Shown here: positions 52,828 to 61,162 of the stretch, piece by piece
How the letters are laid out: each line of letters starts with the position of its first letter
Position numbering within the stretch: position 1 is the stretch's first letter
NCBI GenBank assembly: GCA_022647575.1
Contig: JALCKY010000002.1
Coordinates: forward strand, 452,917 to 516,916
From: Lachnospiraceae bacterium
GTDB taxonomy: Bacteria; Bacillota; Clostridia; Lachnospirales; Lachnospiraceae
Direction of reading: 5' to 3'
Length of the DNA stretch: 64,000 bases
Notes under the pieces: generated by a model
Told to the model about the DNA's origin: nothing
The model's input: only the letters and a program-made list of their open reading frames with translations
Database searches by the model: none
Translations under genes and position numbers: made by a program

Positions 52828-53045
52828 GAGAACCTTTTTATCAACAGCGATGGTGTACCGCTGACCAGGAATACCATACGTCTTGTCGTGGAAAAAATCC
52901 CCAGACATCTCCCGTTTGAACTTTCCGCACACCGGCTCCGCCATAACTTCGCTACCAACTACATTCTGGACCAGTATCAGAAGAATGGCCAAATCGATGT
53001 CTATCGGTTAAAAGCAGTGATGGCCTTTTTAAGTGATTCATATAG
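52828..53045 (+). pseudogene. Tyrosine recombinase (phage integrase) C-terminal fragment
   Basis: Frame LFINSDGVPLTRNTIRLVVE then ELSAHRLRHNFATNYI and DVYRLKAVMAFL carries the H-x-L-R-H core and a partial second catalytic segment. The catalytic Tyr region is lost after VMAFLSDS. Start is lost too. A relic of an integrated element next to a tRNA-like end (53166-53192). Confidence 0.75.
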
Positions 53046-53165
53046 GTGGGGCTTTTTCCTTGATTTTACACGGTTTCTTTAATTTTCCTTTCCCATGATT
53101 CCTTGCTGAAACCATTAAAAAATTGCCAAAAAGCCCGGAAATAGAAGCTTTTTGGCGATCTGAGA

Positions 53166-53192
53166 TGCGCCTCCGGGGGCTCGAACCCGGAC
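53166..53192 (-). other. tRNA 3'-end-like sequence (possible att scar)
   Basis: The minus strand reads GTCCGGG-TTCGAGC-CCCCGGAGGCGCA: a T-arm (CCGGG/CCCGG with TTCGAGC loop) and acceptor-like 3' strand. The 5' half (D and anticodon arms) is not found within the following bases, so it is not a functional tRNA. Integrases often target tRNA 3' ends, so this may be an attachment-site remnant. Confidence 0.45.
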
Positions 53193-53275
53193 ATACCGCC
53201 GAAAATGCTGATAAAATGGGAGGATTTAACATCGTTCATGCGTTTGTAACCGGAGTTGTAACCGGAAAATAAAGG

Positions 53276-53302
53276 TGGCGGCCTTGTTGGCCGCCATCAA
53301 TT
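53276..53302. terminator. Terminator-like hairpin
   Basis: TGGCGGCC (53276-53283) with GGCCGCCA (53289-53296), then TCAATTTTAG. It shares the GGCGGCC/GGCCGCC stem with 25945-25969. Confidence 0.6.
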
Positions 53303-53353
53303 TTAGAGCTTATTTCGGACCCGCAAAACCCTGGGTATACCTGAATGTCATTA

Positions 53354-54187
53354 TTAGTTTATTATTTTTATAATCTCCCTGCAGGATTTCAAGACATCAC
53401 TAAGCTCCAGTTGCCCCACATACAGATTCTTATTACGGTAGCTCCCCCATCTTATTCGGCACGCTTCATCATTTTCTATCTTCTCAAGGATTCCCAATGC
53501 TGAAGCTTCATTCATGACGGTATTCCGATAGGTAAATGTCCTGGCAAATGCCTGCTTTAAATTCTCTGTCTGCAGTTCATTTGATTTCATTTTCCAGATT
53601 TCATATACATCATAGAAGTCCTTGCTTCTTCCGTTAGCTTCAGCACGATTAAGGATTGTCTGTACTTTCTCCGCCAGAACTGTTTCGAGCGGATAAGCCC
53701 GGATTCTGATCACTTCATCCGTCACCATCATATAGTCAATCTTTTCTGCTGCCGGCGTAACCGGGTCACCAGTTGCTATATCTATTCCAAAACGGACACG
53801 GATATTCGCCAGGTGTCCTGTTAAATGGAAGCGGTATCCACCATACTCATCTTCATCCCGAATTGGTTCCCCTTCATCGTCACGCTCAAACCAGACATTT
53901 TCCTGATCATGCTGACCAATTATCCGATCAATTACTTCTGTCAGGGATTGTTTTTCCATCGAGAATCCATTCAGCAGGAAGTCAATATCCTTGGTCGCAC
54001 GATTGCTCAGACCCAGGACTGATGACATCAGAATCCCTCCCTTAAGTGTAAAATGATCCGAATATTCACTTTCCGACATTTTCTTCAGAAACTCATCAAA
54101 GAAAAACTGGCTAAGCAGCGTATTGAACTGCACACCTGTTTTTTTCGACTTGTTCCTGAGTCTTGCAGTTATGCTTTCCTTATTCAT
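53354..54187 (-). CDS. abiEii: AbiEii-type nucleotidyltransferase toxin
   Basis: 277 residues from ATG 54187, overlapping the AbiEi stop by eight bases (ATGAATAA). FTLKGGILMSSVLGLSNRAT then KDIDFLL is the DNA-polymerase-beta-like NTase motif (G-G...D-x-D) of AbiEii/MenT toxins. AYPLETVLAEKVQTILNRAE and RSKDFYDVYEIWK complete the family. Adds nucleotides to RNA acceptors such as tRNA in known relatives; together with AbiEi it gives phage abortive infection. Confidence 0.9.
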   Translation of the reverse strand: MNKESITARLRNKSKKTGVQFNTLLSQFFFDEFLKKMSESEYSDHFTLKGGILMSSVLGLSNRATKDIDFLLNGFSMEKQSLTEVIDRIIGQHDQENVWFERDDEGEPIRDEDEYGGYRFHLTGHLANIRVRFGIDIATGDPVTPAAEKIDYMMVTDEVIRIRAYPLETVLAEKVQTILNRAEANGRSKDFYDVYEIWKMKSNELQTENLKQAFARTFTYRNTVMNEASALGILEKIENDEACRIRWGSYRNKNLYVGQLELSDVLKSCREIIKIIN

Positions 54188-54779
54188 CAACCGCTACCTC
54201 AAGGATTTCTTCCAGTTTCTTCGATAAACCAAAAACTTTCGCATAATCTCTTAGTTTCCATATATCTTTATCTTTCCGTTTCAGATACAAATGGATTGCC
54301 TTGGAAAAGATCTCCGGATCCTGCTTCGCCCTGCTTCGGATAAGGTCGCAGACTGTGCGTTCCATGTCATAAGCACGGACTTTATTTCCCATTTCAGTCA
54401 GACACTCTGTCTGACCAATCATATACCATTTTCCAATGATAAAATGTACGGTCACTTTGTCTGAGAAATGGGAAGCATTATAACCTTGGGGGACTGTAAC
54501 TTCCTCCTTGAAGGGAACCCTGTCCGTAAGGCCATGCAGGCTGAGCGCCGACTGATAAGAATATATACACTTCTGATTGCGCTGCTGAAATATAAAAAGC
54601 TCATCATAATTCTCATAAGAGGGCACAAGATAAATACCTCTCCCGATCCTTTCAAGCTTCCCCCTACGGGTAAGCGATGTAAAGTACCAGGAATCTATGC
54701 CTTTTTCAGAGGCATCCCGTTTCGTCACGAGGCCGTTATGCTTTTTTGCGATATCTTCAATAATCTCTGCATTTGTCAT
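54180..54779 (-). CDS. abiEi: AbiEi-type antitoxin
   Basis: 199 residues. N-terminal winged helix (GLVTKRDASEKGIDSWYFTS; LERIGRGIYLVPS) and a C-terminal AbiEi domain (RVPFKEEVTVPQGYNASHF; RAYDMERTVCDLIRSRAKQD). Type IV antitoxin and transcriptional repressor. Its promoter holds inverted repeats covering the -10, as expected for negative auto-control. Confidence 0.9.
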   Translation of the reverse strand: MTNAEIIEDIAKKHNGLVTKRDASEKGIDSWYFTSLTRRGKLERIGRGIYLVPSYENYDELFIFQQRNQKCIYSYQSALSLHGLTDRVPFKEEVTVPQGYNASHFSDKVTVHFIIGKWYMIGQTECLTEMGNKVRAYDMERTVCDLIRSRAKQDPEIFSKAIHLYLKRKDKDIWKLRDYAKVFGLSKKLEEILEVAVDE

Positions 54780-54796
54780 ATGTTGTTCTTCTTTTC

Positions 54797-54837
54797 ACGC
54801 TTTATTCTATTATATATAAAGCGTAAATAGAAGTCAA
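54797..54837 (-). promoter_or_regulatory. abiE promoter with inverted-repeat operator
   Basis: Minus strand: TTGACT (54837-54832), 17-bp spacer, TATAAT (54814-54809). Arms ACGCTTTAT (54797-54805) and ATAAAGCGT (54816-54824) are perfect 9-bp repeats bracketing the -10. Confidence 0.75.
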
Positions 54838-54864
54838 ACATTATGAGTCATATTATCCGTGTTT

Positions 54865-55047
54865 TCAATGATATTTCCGGCAGGTGAGTTTTCTTGTCCT
54901 GGCCGTATGTCTAGACCAAATGAATTCCTTCATGGACGGTTTGAACGCCTCATGGCATTCCTGGCAGACATGCTTCATGCAATTCATTGGTAACTTTAGC
55001 AGGCAGCACTGAACATTTCAATGGCAGTACGGACATTTCAATTTCAT
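54865..55047 (-). pseudogene. Zinc-ribbon protein with internal stop
   Basis: ATG 55047 after GGAGAAATGAA. Codons give KLKCPYC then an in-frame TGA, and further CQECHEAFKPSMKEFI…KLTCRKYH. Two C-x-x-C pairs normal for a small zinc ribbon, one now degraded; non-functional. Confidence 0.5.
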
Positions 55048-55172
55048 TTCATTTCTCCGTAATGATTCTCCTGGCCGGGAACCTTGAGTTTGAACTATTC
55101 GGAATTTCCGGATAGTTGCTTTCTCTTTAAGTTCTCCATCGAAAAGGATTTTCTTAAATGGATAAATTATAC

Positions 55173-55233
55173 TCTAATTAAAGAAAACGGTAATATTTTT
55201 TAATTAGACGTCTCTTATAATATTCTAATTAAA
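55173..55233. repeat. Three TCTAATTAAA sites in AT-rich intergenic region
   Basis: TCTAATTAAA at 55173-55182, inverted at 55199-55208, and direct at 55224-55233. Minus-strand TATAAT boxes lie between. Possibly an operator cluster of the zinc-ribbon pseudogene; the region 55048-55313 has no gene. Confidence 0.45.
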
Positions 55234-55313
55234 ATTATACATCTGAACAGGTTCGCAATATTTTACCAGTTCTGCTGCCGTATGCCTATGAACAGCCTAT
55301 CATCATAAACAGG

Positions 55314-56315
55314 TTATTTTTTACTTTTCTGTTCCAGCTGCTTTATACTGTCCAGGTAATCCTGCTCCACGCTGCTTAATGTTTTTGCCTTGTATTTTTT
55401 ATACTCCGTCTGCGCCTTATTCATTGCCTGATCATGGCTGACAGTCCCATTTCCAATCAGAAGGTTTTCTCCTGTGGAGGTCAGAATGCCATCGAGATGT
55501 TTGGCCCATTCCTCCATCGTCATTGGTATCTCACGCTCTGCCTGTCTCTCTGCAAAATCAAGATATCCGGAAACAAGCTGGCCCATTGCACGAAGCTCTT
55601 TCTCATCCAGATAGTTCTTTGCAGTCTTCGCTTCACGGAGCGTAGGCTGGTCTCCTGAAAAAGTCATCAGGCCCATAAAATCTTTTTCCGCGTCAGCACG
55701 ATGATAGATCACCTCCGCAGCGGTCTCGCCGGAAACGGCATAATGAATCTTGTTCTGTACTCGTTTAAAAAACTGTATGGAGACTTCCGCGTCAGGATTA
55801 TAATCTACGCTCGTTGCATAGATTTCCAATACCTGGCGATAGAACACTTTTTCAGAAGCCCGGATGTCACGGATTCTCTCCAGCAGTTCCTTAAAGTATC
55901 CGCCGCCGCCAAGCTCTTTCAGACGGTCATCATCCATCGCAAAACCTTTTTTGATGTATTCCTTTAAGATGTTTGCTGCCCATATACGGAACTGCACGCC
56001 ACGCTGGGATTTGACACGATAGCCAACGGAGATGATAACATCAAGATTATAAAATTTTGTAATATTGCTCTGTGTTCTTCCCTCCATAGCACCGTGCTGA
56101 CTGGTTGTTGCAAATTCTGCAACAACCACTTTTTCATCCAATTCTCCTTCAGCAAAAATGTTTTTAATGTGACGTGAAATCGTTGACTTATCCCTTTGAA
56201 ACAGCTCTGCCAATTGCTCTTGCGTAAGCCACACCGTTTCGTTCCGCATATTGACATCTATCTTCGTCAGACCATCTTCGGTCTGGTAGATTATTACTTC
56301 TCCACGGTCGTCCAT
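55314..56315 (-). CDS. RhuM-family protein
   Basis: 333 residues, CCGGAGGACGGCAGC before ATG. VWLTQEQLAELFQRDKSTIS (helix-turn-helix-like), then GRTQSNITKFYNLDVIISVG and QFRIWAANILKEYIKKGFAM, C-terminal Fic/DOC-like region VIYHRADAEKDFMGL. RhuM proteins occur in pathogenicity and defence islands; the activity is not well settled. Next to AbiE and Fic genes. Confidence 0.85.
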   Translation of the reverse strand: MDDRGEVIIYQTEDGLTKIDVNMRNETVWLTQEQLAELFQRDKSTISRHIKNIFAEGELDEKVVVAEFATTSQHGAMEGRTQSNITKFYNLDVIISVGYRVKSQRGVQFRIWAANILKEYIKKGFAMDDDRLKELGGGGYFKELLERIRDIRASEKVFYRQVLEIYATSVDYNPDAEVSIQFFKRVQNKIHYAVSGETAAEVIYHRADAEKDFMGLMTFSGDQPTLREAKTAKNYLDEKELRAMGQLVSGYLDFAERQAEREIPMTMEEWAKHLDGILTSTGENLLIGNGTVSHDQAMNKAQTEYKKYKAKTLSSVEQDYLDSIKQLEQKSKK

Positions 56316-56491
56316 GCTGCCGTCCTCCGGTTCTGATTCTTTTTACAACTTTTCCTTTGTGTTGCAAGTAATAACTGTCTCAATTTCCTCATCGAAATCT
56401 TCTCATGTCCAAATTATAGCATGCCCACCATTTTGTGACCATCGTAGCATCAGGATTTCGGTGAAGTCACAATTTGTGATATCACGAAGGA

Positions 56492-56590
56492 TTATTTTCT
56501 TCTCTTCATGTAATGCAGTTCGATATCGTACCCAAGGGCCTCCATCCTCTTTACAAAAGTCTTGCTGACGACCCCGTCTGATCTCTTAAT
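56492..56590 (-). pseudogene. HTH-antitoxin-like C-terminal fragment
   Basis: Minus frame SKTFVKRMEALGYDIELHYM then KRRK resembles the end of small XRE/HigA-type antitoxins (...RVMEALGYDIEI...). The upstream part is in another frame and overlaps a terminase remnant on the opposite strand. Confidence 0.4.
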
Positions 56591-56651
56591 CACACCTACG
56601 GCCTGACAAAAGATGCCTTCTCCCAGCGCACTGCCGCAATCAGTCTGCCGC

Positions 56652-56807
56652 AGCGATCCTGCTGGAAATATTAAAGCAGACAAGGAAAAATCTACAGAGA
56701 AGATCAACGGTGCCGTGGCAACCATCATGGCGATTGACCGCGCGATCCGCTTCGGCAGCAATTCAAGTGAATCAATTTACGATTTCAGGGGAATACTATT
56801 TATCTGA
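56652..56807 (+). pseudogene. Phage terminase large subunit C-terminal fragment
   Basis: DPAGNIKADKEKSTEKINGA then VATIMAIDRAIRFGS…ESIYDFRGIL matches the extreme C-terminus of TerL (nuclease-domain end). Prophage relic; nothing else of the phage remains here except the integrase piece at 52.8 kb. Confidence 0.7.
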
Positions 56808-56861
56808 GGATTGTTTCCCCTTATTTTTATGCTGTTTTTACGGGAATATAGCCCTTGCACA

Positions 56862-56899
56862 TTGACTTTTCCCTTATTATATGACAATATTTAAGGGAA
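56862..56899 (+). promoter_or_regulatory. Fic promoter with TTCCCTTA dyad
   Basis: TTGACT (56862-56867), 17-bp spacer, CAATAT (56885-56890). TTCCCTTA (56869-56876) and TAAGGGAA (56892-56899) form a perfect 8-bp dyad across the spacer and -10. Further TTAAGGGA occurs at 56911-56918. Confidence 0.55.
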
Positions 56900-56918
56900 A
56901 TAAAGGGAGGTTAAGGGA

Positions 56919-57968
56919 ATGAGAGAATTCAACTACTCAAAAATCAGAGAACAAAAATGGGACTCTGATATCCTTGGATATATAGCAGCCATCTATAAAG
57001 AAGCTGGAAAACAGGAGCAATACCTGAAGCAGCGGCCGGAAGCGCTGGAAAAGCTCGTGGAAATTGCTAAAGTGCAAAGTACCAAAGCATCAAATGCAAT
57101 CGAAGGTATCGTCACCACCAACACACGAATCAAACAGCTGGTGGAGGAAAAAACGACACCAAGAAACCGTGATGAACAGGAAATTGCCGGATACCGTGAT
57201 GTCCTTAATGTCATTCACGAAAGTTTTGATGCCATTCCGATTTCCAGAAACTATATCCTGCAGCTGCATAAAATCATGTACAGCCACATGAACAACCCTA
57301 TCGCAGGGCAGACAAAAAATGTTCAAAACTATATCAGTGCTGCTTATCCGGATGGACATACCGAAATTCTGTTTACTCCACTTGCTCCATTTGAAACGCC
57401 GGAAGCACTTGACAGAATTTGTGAAGAATATAATCGAGTGATTGGAAACATGGAAGTGGAGCCTTTGATTGCCATACCAGTGTTTATTCATGACTTTTTA
57501 TGCATCCATCCCTTCAATGACGGGAATGGCCGAATGAGTCGATTGCTCACAACCTTGCTTTTGTATCGAAATGAATTTTATGTTGGAAAATACATTTCAT
57601 TGGAAGCAAAAATCGCACAGGCGAAAGACCTTTATTACGATGCCCCCCTGAGCCGGTCACAGGACGGATGGCACGAAGGCCGTGAGGATCCTATTCCGTT
57701 CATCAAATATCTGCTTGGAATTATTCTGTCAGCTTATAAGGACTTTGAAGATAGATTTTCCATTGTTGAAACCAAGCTGCCTGCCATCGACATGGTAAGA
57801 AAAGCCACACAAAACAAAATCGGAAGATTTAGCAAACAGGACATCCGGGAGTTGTGTCCTTCACTAAGTATCAGTTCCATTGAGGGCTCTTTGCGTAAGC
57901 TGGTAAAATCCGGCGAACTTGTACGTGAAGGTACTGGAAAATCAACCTGCTATCTTCGATTGAAGTAA
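56919..57968 (+). CDS. Fic-domain AMP-transferase, class II with N-terminal inhibitory motif
   Basis: 349 residues, GGGAGGTTAAGG before ATG. Inhibitory SKASNAIEG-type helix at ~57-64 (STKASNAIEGI), core H-P-F-N-D-G-N-G-R motif (HPFNDGNGRMSR ~198-209), C-terminal winged helix (RFSKQDIRELCPSLSISSIE). Such Fic proteins add AMP to a target protein; the built-in inhibitory motif means no separate antitoxin is needed. The promoter dyad suggests auto-repression through the C-terminal HTH. Confidence 0.9.
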   Translation: MREFNYSKIREQKWDSDILGYIAAIYKEAGKQEQYLKQRPEALEKLVEIAKVQSTKASNAIEGIVTTNTRIKQLVEEKTTPRNRDEQEIAGYRDVLNVIHESFDAIPISRNYILQLHKIMYSHMNNPIAGQTKNVQNYISAAYPDGHTEILFTPLAPFETPEALDRICEEYNRVIGNMEVEPLIAIPVFIHDFLCIHPFNDGNGRMSRLLTTLLLYRNEFYVGKYISLEAKIAQAKDLYYDAPLSRSQDGWHEGREDPIPFIKYLLGIILSAYKDFEDRFSIVETKLPAIDMVRKATQNKIGRFSKQDIRELCPSLSISSIEGSLRKLVKSGELVREGTGKSTCYLRLK

Positions 57969-58086
57969 ATACCCTTAATCATACAGTGCATCGTACAGTG
58001 CATAAATCATGTTATAGGGGGTATATTTTTACATTTATTAAATTTATTCCCCGTATATAGTAATATTATGGCATATTTGCTTTTAA

Positions 58087-58206
58087 TTACAGCTTTACTA
58101 TACTCCAATCAATACTCACATATCCATCGACTTTTTTCCTGCTTATAGCAACACCGTCTACTGGATATAAAAGGTCTCCATTCTTTGACAAATAATTACG
58201 ACATTA
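58087..58206 (-). pseudogene. Unidentified C-terminal fragment
   Basis: Frame FLSKNG-like LLYPVDGVAISRKKVDGYVS then IDWSIVKL ends at TAA 58087. It reads like the tail of a conserved protein, with no start. A similar 25-bp end sequence (AGCTGTAATTAAAA) recurs at 41103-41129. The rest of 57969-58279 has no supported gene. Confidence 0.25.
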
Positions 58207-58279
58207 ACGTGCCCACTAATTTTTCTCTTCCGCGAGCGATGCATCTTGCCCGAAGGACAGGATGATGAGGCTGCATTCA

Positions 58280-58663
58280 TCATATGGTCATTTCGATCTG
58301 ATTTCCTTCTCCATCCAATATGCAGCTTTCGTAGTATCCGTCGCCGGTTGTCCGCGGGCCGCTGATGACTTCGTATCCTGCAGCCTTTATCCGGTTCGTC
58401 AGTTCATCTACTTTTTCCTTATTCCCAAGACTGAAGGCCAGATGCGCATATCCGGTCCGGCTCGGGTTCTTTTCCTGATCCGCCATCTCCGGCTTCTTCA
58501 TGATTTCCAGACGGGCTCCGCCTTCAAATGTCAGGAAATAAGACCGGAACCCGGTCTTCTCATTATGATACCCGCTGCTTGCCTCCGCATGAAAATATTC
58601 GATAAAGAATTCCTTCTCTGCCTCAAGGTCGTTCACATACATCGCCGCATGCTCGATCTTCAT
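58280..58663 (-). CDS. VOC-family (glyoxalase-like) protein, copy 2
   Basis: 127 residues. Differs from the 26914 copy at about nine scattered residues (for example K17 for R, E22 for Q, P67 for L), with domain layout intact and the same 4-bp overlap with its acetyltransferase. Both copies therefore appear functional. Confidence 0.8.
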   Translation of the reverse strand: MKIEHAAMYVNDLEAEKEFFIEYFHAEASSGYHNEKTGFRSYFLTFEGGARLEIMKKPEMADQEKNPSRTGYAHLAFSLGNKEKVDELTNRIKAAGYEVISGPRTTGDGYYESCILDGEGNQIEMTI

Positions 58664-59298
58664 TTATGCTCTTTCTCCCATTTTTTCATGGCTTCGATAT
58701 CAGCCTCGTCAATCAGACGGTTCCCATGGTAATATTTCATATCCGCTTCGTTAAACTCCCGATAGACACAGCATGGATTACCGAAGGCGATGACATTCGC
58801 CGGAACAGCCTTCGTGACAACGCTGCCGGCACCGATGATGGAATTATCTCCGATACTCACTCCCGGAAGGATCGTCACATTGGCACCGACCCAGACATTC
58901 TCTCCCAGAGTCACTTTATCGCAGTACATGAGTGCCCTGTGCTTCGGGATGACCGGATGGGATACCGTTGCAATGGAAACGCCGGGTCCGAATTCACAGC
59001 GGTCTCCGATCTCGATCTCTCCGTCATCGATGAAGGAGCAGTTCACGTTCACATAGACGTAATCGCCCATCTTGATATGCCGTCCATAGCAGAAATAAAA
59101 CGGCGGCTCGATCCAGGCAAGCGTCTTCTTTCCAAAGATTCTCTTCATCAGGAGATATCGGTGCAGAAGGCCGAGCTTTGAGGAACCGGTCCGGTTGTAG
59201 GCACGCATACGCGATTTCGCCTGTGCCCTCTCACGGGGCATGCCTTCACAATTATCGGAAAACAGCATGCCATCCGCTATTCTCTCCTTCATCGTCAT
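58660..59298 (-). CDS. Maltose/galactoside O-acetyltransferase-like enzyme, copy 2
   Basis: 212 residues. About 16 differences from copy 1, including D-to-A in VTKAVPANV and R-to-C in NPCCVY, all outside the His region. The catalytic VSHPV segment is kept. Preceded by a CCCCCTTTT tract on the plus strand rather than copy 1's GGAGAAC, so it may be translated less efficiently. Confidence 0.8.
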   Translation of the reverse strand: MTMKERIADGMLFSDNCEGMPRERAQAKSRMRAYNRTGSSKLGLLHRYLLMKRIFGKKTLAWIEPPFYFCYGRHIKMGDYVYVNVNCSFIDDGEIEIGDRCEFGPGVSIATVSHPVIPKHRALMYCDKVTLGENVWVGANVTILPGVSIGDNSIIGAGSVVTKAVPANVIAFGNPCCVYREFNEADMKYYHGNRLIDEADIEAMKKWEKEHK

Positions 59299-59366
59299 GT
59301 CTTTTGTTCCCCCCTTTTTACCGATAAGTTTTTCTTTCTGTATATTGCATTACGGCAAACCGGAAT

Positions 59367-60548
59367 CTATTCATCTGTCGATATATCATATTTTTTTATA
59401 TCTATCATGACAGTGCCTTCGGCAGAAAATGACATCTGATCGGCGGAGGGTTCTGTATAAATAACTGAACTGAGGACCTGCCTGCCGTCATTCACGAATA
59501 CTTCCGCACTGAAAAGATCCAGTATGATACGAAGTTTCAGGATGCCGTCCTGCAAATCTGTTCTGCATTTTCTGGAATCGATCATATCCCGCCGGCTTCC
59601 GGAAAATGTCCGGTCGAATATAAGCATAGAATCAGCCGGCGTGTAGGTAACGGAAGTATAGAACTGATTATCCTTGGCAAACCGAAACTCGAAGCGGCTG
59701 CATGAATATATTCTGTCCGGGGTGCCTTCATTGTCTTTGTTTTCCCCATGTTCCTGAGTCTTCCCTGCCCTGAAGTTTACCGTCAGTTCAATGTCTGCCC
59801 TGCGGCCCTTGATCTTCGGGAATGTCTTCCCGCCTGTGACAGCTTCATTTTCATAAACCACTTCATCCTTCCGGCACGCGTTGATTTCCCTTACAGGCAT
59901 CTGGATGAGTCTTCCCTCCTTCACGGAAAGCTCACGCGGAAGGCACATCTGGCCGAACCATTTGGTATCCGGCATCAAGAGTGAGACGGTATCCCAGTTC
60001 TGCATCCACCCGACCATGATTCTCCGTCCGTCCGGCGCAAGGAGTGTCTGTGTCGCATAGAAATCCAGGCCGCTGTCGATCGGATGGATTGTTTCTTCCG
60101 CGAAATGTCCGTCCTGCGGACTGCAGTTTCCAATCATGCAGAGAGTGCCGTAGCCGCCGTGATACTCCCCTCCGTCAGCCAGCATCTGCTGTGCGCTTGC
60201 CAAAAGCACCCATTTCCCATCCAGTTCAAAGAAATCGGGGCATTCCCACATCCTGCCGAAACGGTTCCTGTTGGATGCCAGTACCGATCCGAACTTCCAT
60301 TGGATCGCATCTGCGCTTCTGAATAAGAGGATCTGCCCGCTGCCGTCTGAAGACCGGTTTGCAATGACGCAGGCATAGGTTCCGTCTTTTTCCTGCCAGA
60401 TTTTCGGGTCACGGAAGTCTGCCCTGCTTCCTCCCTCCGGAAGGACCGAACCATTTAACACGGGATTTCCTTCATATTTTACGAAATCCGTTCCGTCTCC
60501 GAATGCAAGGCACTGCGTCTGGATATCTGTTTCTCTGCCGTCAGGCAT
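59367..60548 (-). CDS. GH32 sucrose/fructan hydrolase, C-terminal part (split gene)
   Basis: 393 residues from ATG 60548 with AAGAAGGAG upstream. Contains the RDP motif (RADFRDPKIW), general-acid motif ECPDFF, and GWMQNWD, then a beta-sandwich domain. The catalytic Asp motif WMNDPNG lies in the upstream frame (60541-60909); the two overlap by eight bases (ATGCCTGA) in different frames. GH32 enzymes need both parts in one chain, so a frameshift is likely; restart at ATG 60548 would give only the second half. Confidence 0.75.
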   Translation of the reverse strand: MPDGRETDIQTQCLAFGDGTDFVKYEGNPVLNGSVLPEGGSRADFRDPKIWQEKDGTYACVIANRSSDGSGQILLFRSADAIQWKFGSVLASNRNRFGRMWECPDFFELDGKWVLLASAQQMLADGGEYHGGYGTLCMIGNCSPQDGHFAEETIHPIDSGLDFYATQTLLAPDGRRIMVGWMQNWDTVSLLMPDTKWFGQMCLPRELSVKEGRLIQMPVREINACRKDEVVYENEAVTGGKTFPKIKGRRADIELTVNFRAGKTQEHGENKDNEGTPDRIYSCSRFEFRFAKDNQFYTSVTYTPADSMLIFDRTFSGSRRDMIDSRKCRTDLQDGILKLRIILDLFSAEVFVNDGRQVLSSVIYTEPSADQMSFSAEGTVMIDIKKYDISTDE

Positions 60549-60909
60549 CTCCTTCTTTTCGTTCGCCGGTATACATCAGCATCAGCCGTCCGTCCGGAAG
60601 CGTGACTGCGCTCCCTGAGAAGCATCCATCATGGTCATAAACCTCATCCGGTGCCATTGCTGCCGGAAGGAAGCTCCAATGAAGCAGGTCGCTGCTTACC
60701 GCATGTCCCCAGTGCATCGGCCCCCATGCGGATCTGTACGGATAATACTGATAAAAGAGATGGTACATGCCTTTGTAGAAAATGAACCCGTTCGGATCAT
60801 TCATCCAGCCGGCCCTCGGCGTCAGATGGAAGGATGGCCTTTCCTGCGGCCTGATTTTTTCCCCGGCTTCCGATTCATAGCTGCGGGCTTCACGAAGCAA
60901 TTCACTCAT
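60541..60909 (-). CDS. GH32 sucrose/fructan hydrolase, N-terminal part (split gene)
   Basis: 122 residues, GGAAGATAATC before ATG 60909. FHLTPRAGWMNDPNGFIFYK holds the catalytic nucleophile Asp; AWGPMHWGHAVSSDLLHW and LMLMYTGERKE follow, then the frame ends. See the C-terminal part. Promoter is in the terminator/promoter module at 61017-61067. Confidence 0.75.
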   Translation of the reverse strand: MSELLREARSYESEAGEKIRPQERPSFHLTPRAGWMNDPNGFIFYKGMYHLFYQYYPYRSAWGPMHWGHAVSSDLLHWSFLPAAMAPDEVYDHDGCFSGSAVTLPDGRLMLMYTGERKEGDA

Positions 60910-61016
60910 TGATTATCTTCCTTTTCCGGATACGGACGATGGAACTGATACCGCACGAATCATGCATCTGCCGCCGCAGATTCGATTCGTATTGGTCGCT
61001 GTTTTCTATAAGTCAG

Positions 61017-61067
61017 ATTATAGCATATATCCCCAGAAAAAATGCCGCCTCGTGATGGAAGCGGCAT
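61017..61067 (-). promoter_or_regulatory. Terminator plus extended -10 promoter module, copy 2
   Basis: Minus strand: hairpin ATGCCGCTTC-catcac-GAGGCGGCAT then TTTTTT, followed by TGCTATAAT (TATAAT 61022-61017). Nearly the same ~65-bp stretch is at 30596-30662. It ends the cytochrome-like gene and starts the GH32 gene. Confidence 0.6.
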
Positions 61068-61162
61068 GGAACAATTTCGCTTATTTTGTTTAAAAATGTC
61101 CTGATTAAGAGGCTCGTCCTTTGGATGCCGGTCCGAAACTAAAATTCCTAATCCTGAATTTT

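Larger units (their letters stand above)
58271..59327. repeat. Duplicated ~1.06-kb cassette, copy 2
   Basis: See 26905-27961: same gene order and spacing, ~93% protein identity. Confidence 0.85.

Noticed and set aside
53166-53192. Complete tRNA gene
   Set aside because: Only T-arm and 3' acceptor-like bases are present; D and anticodon arms could not be found on either side.
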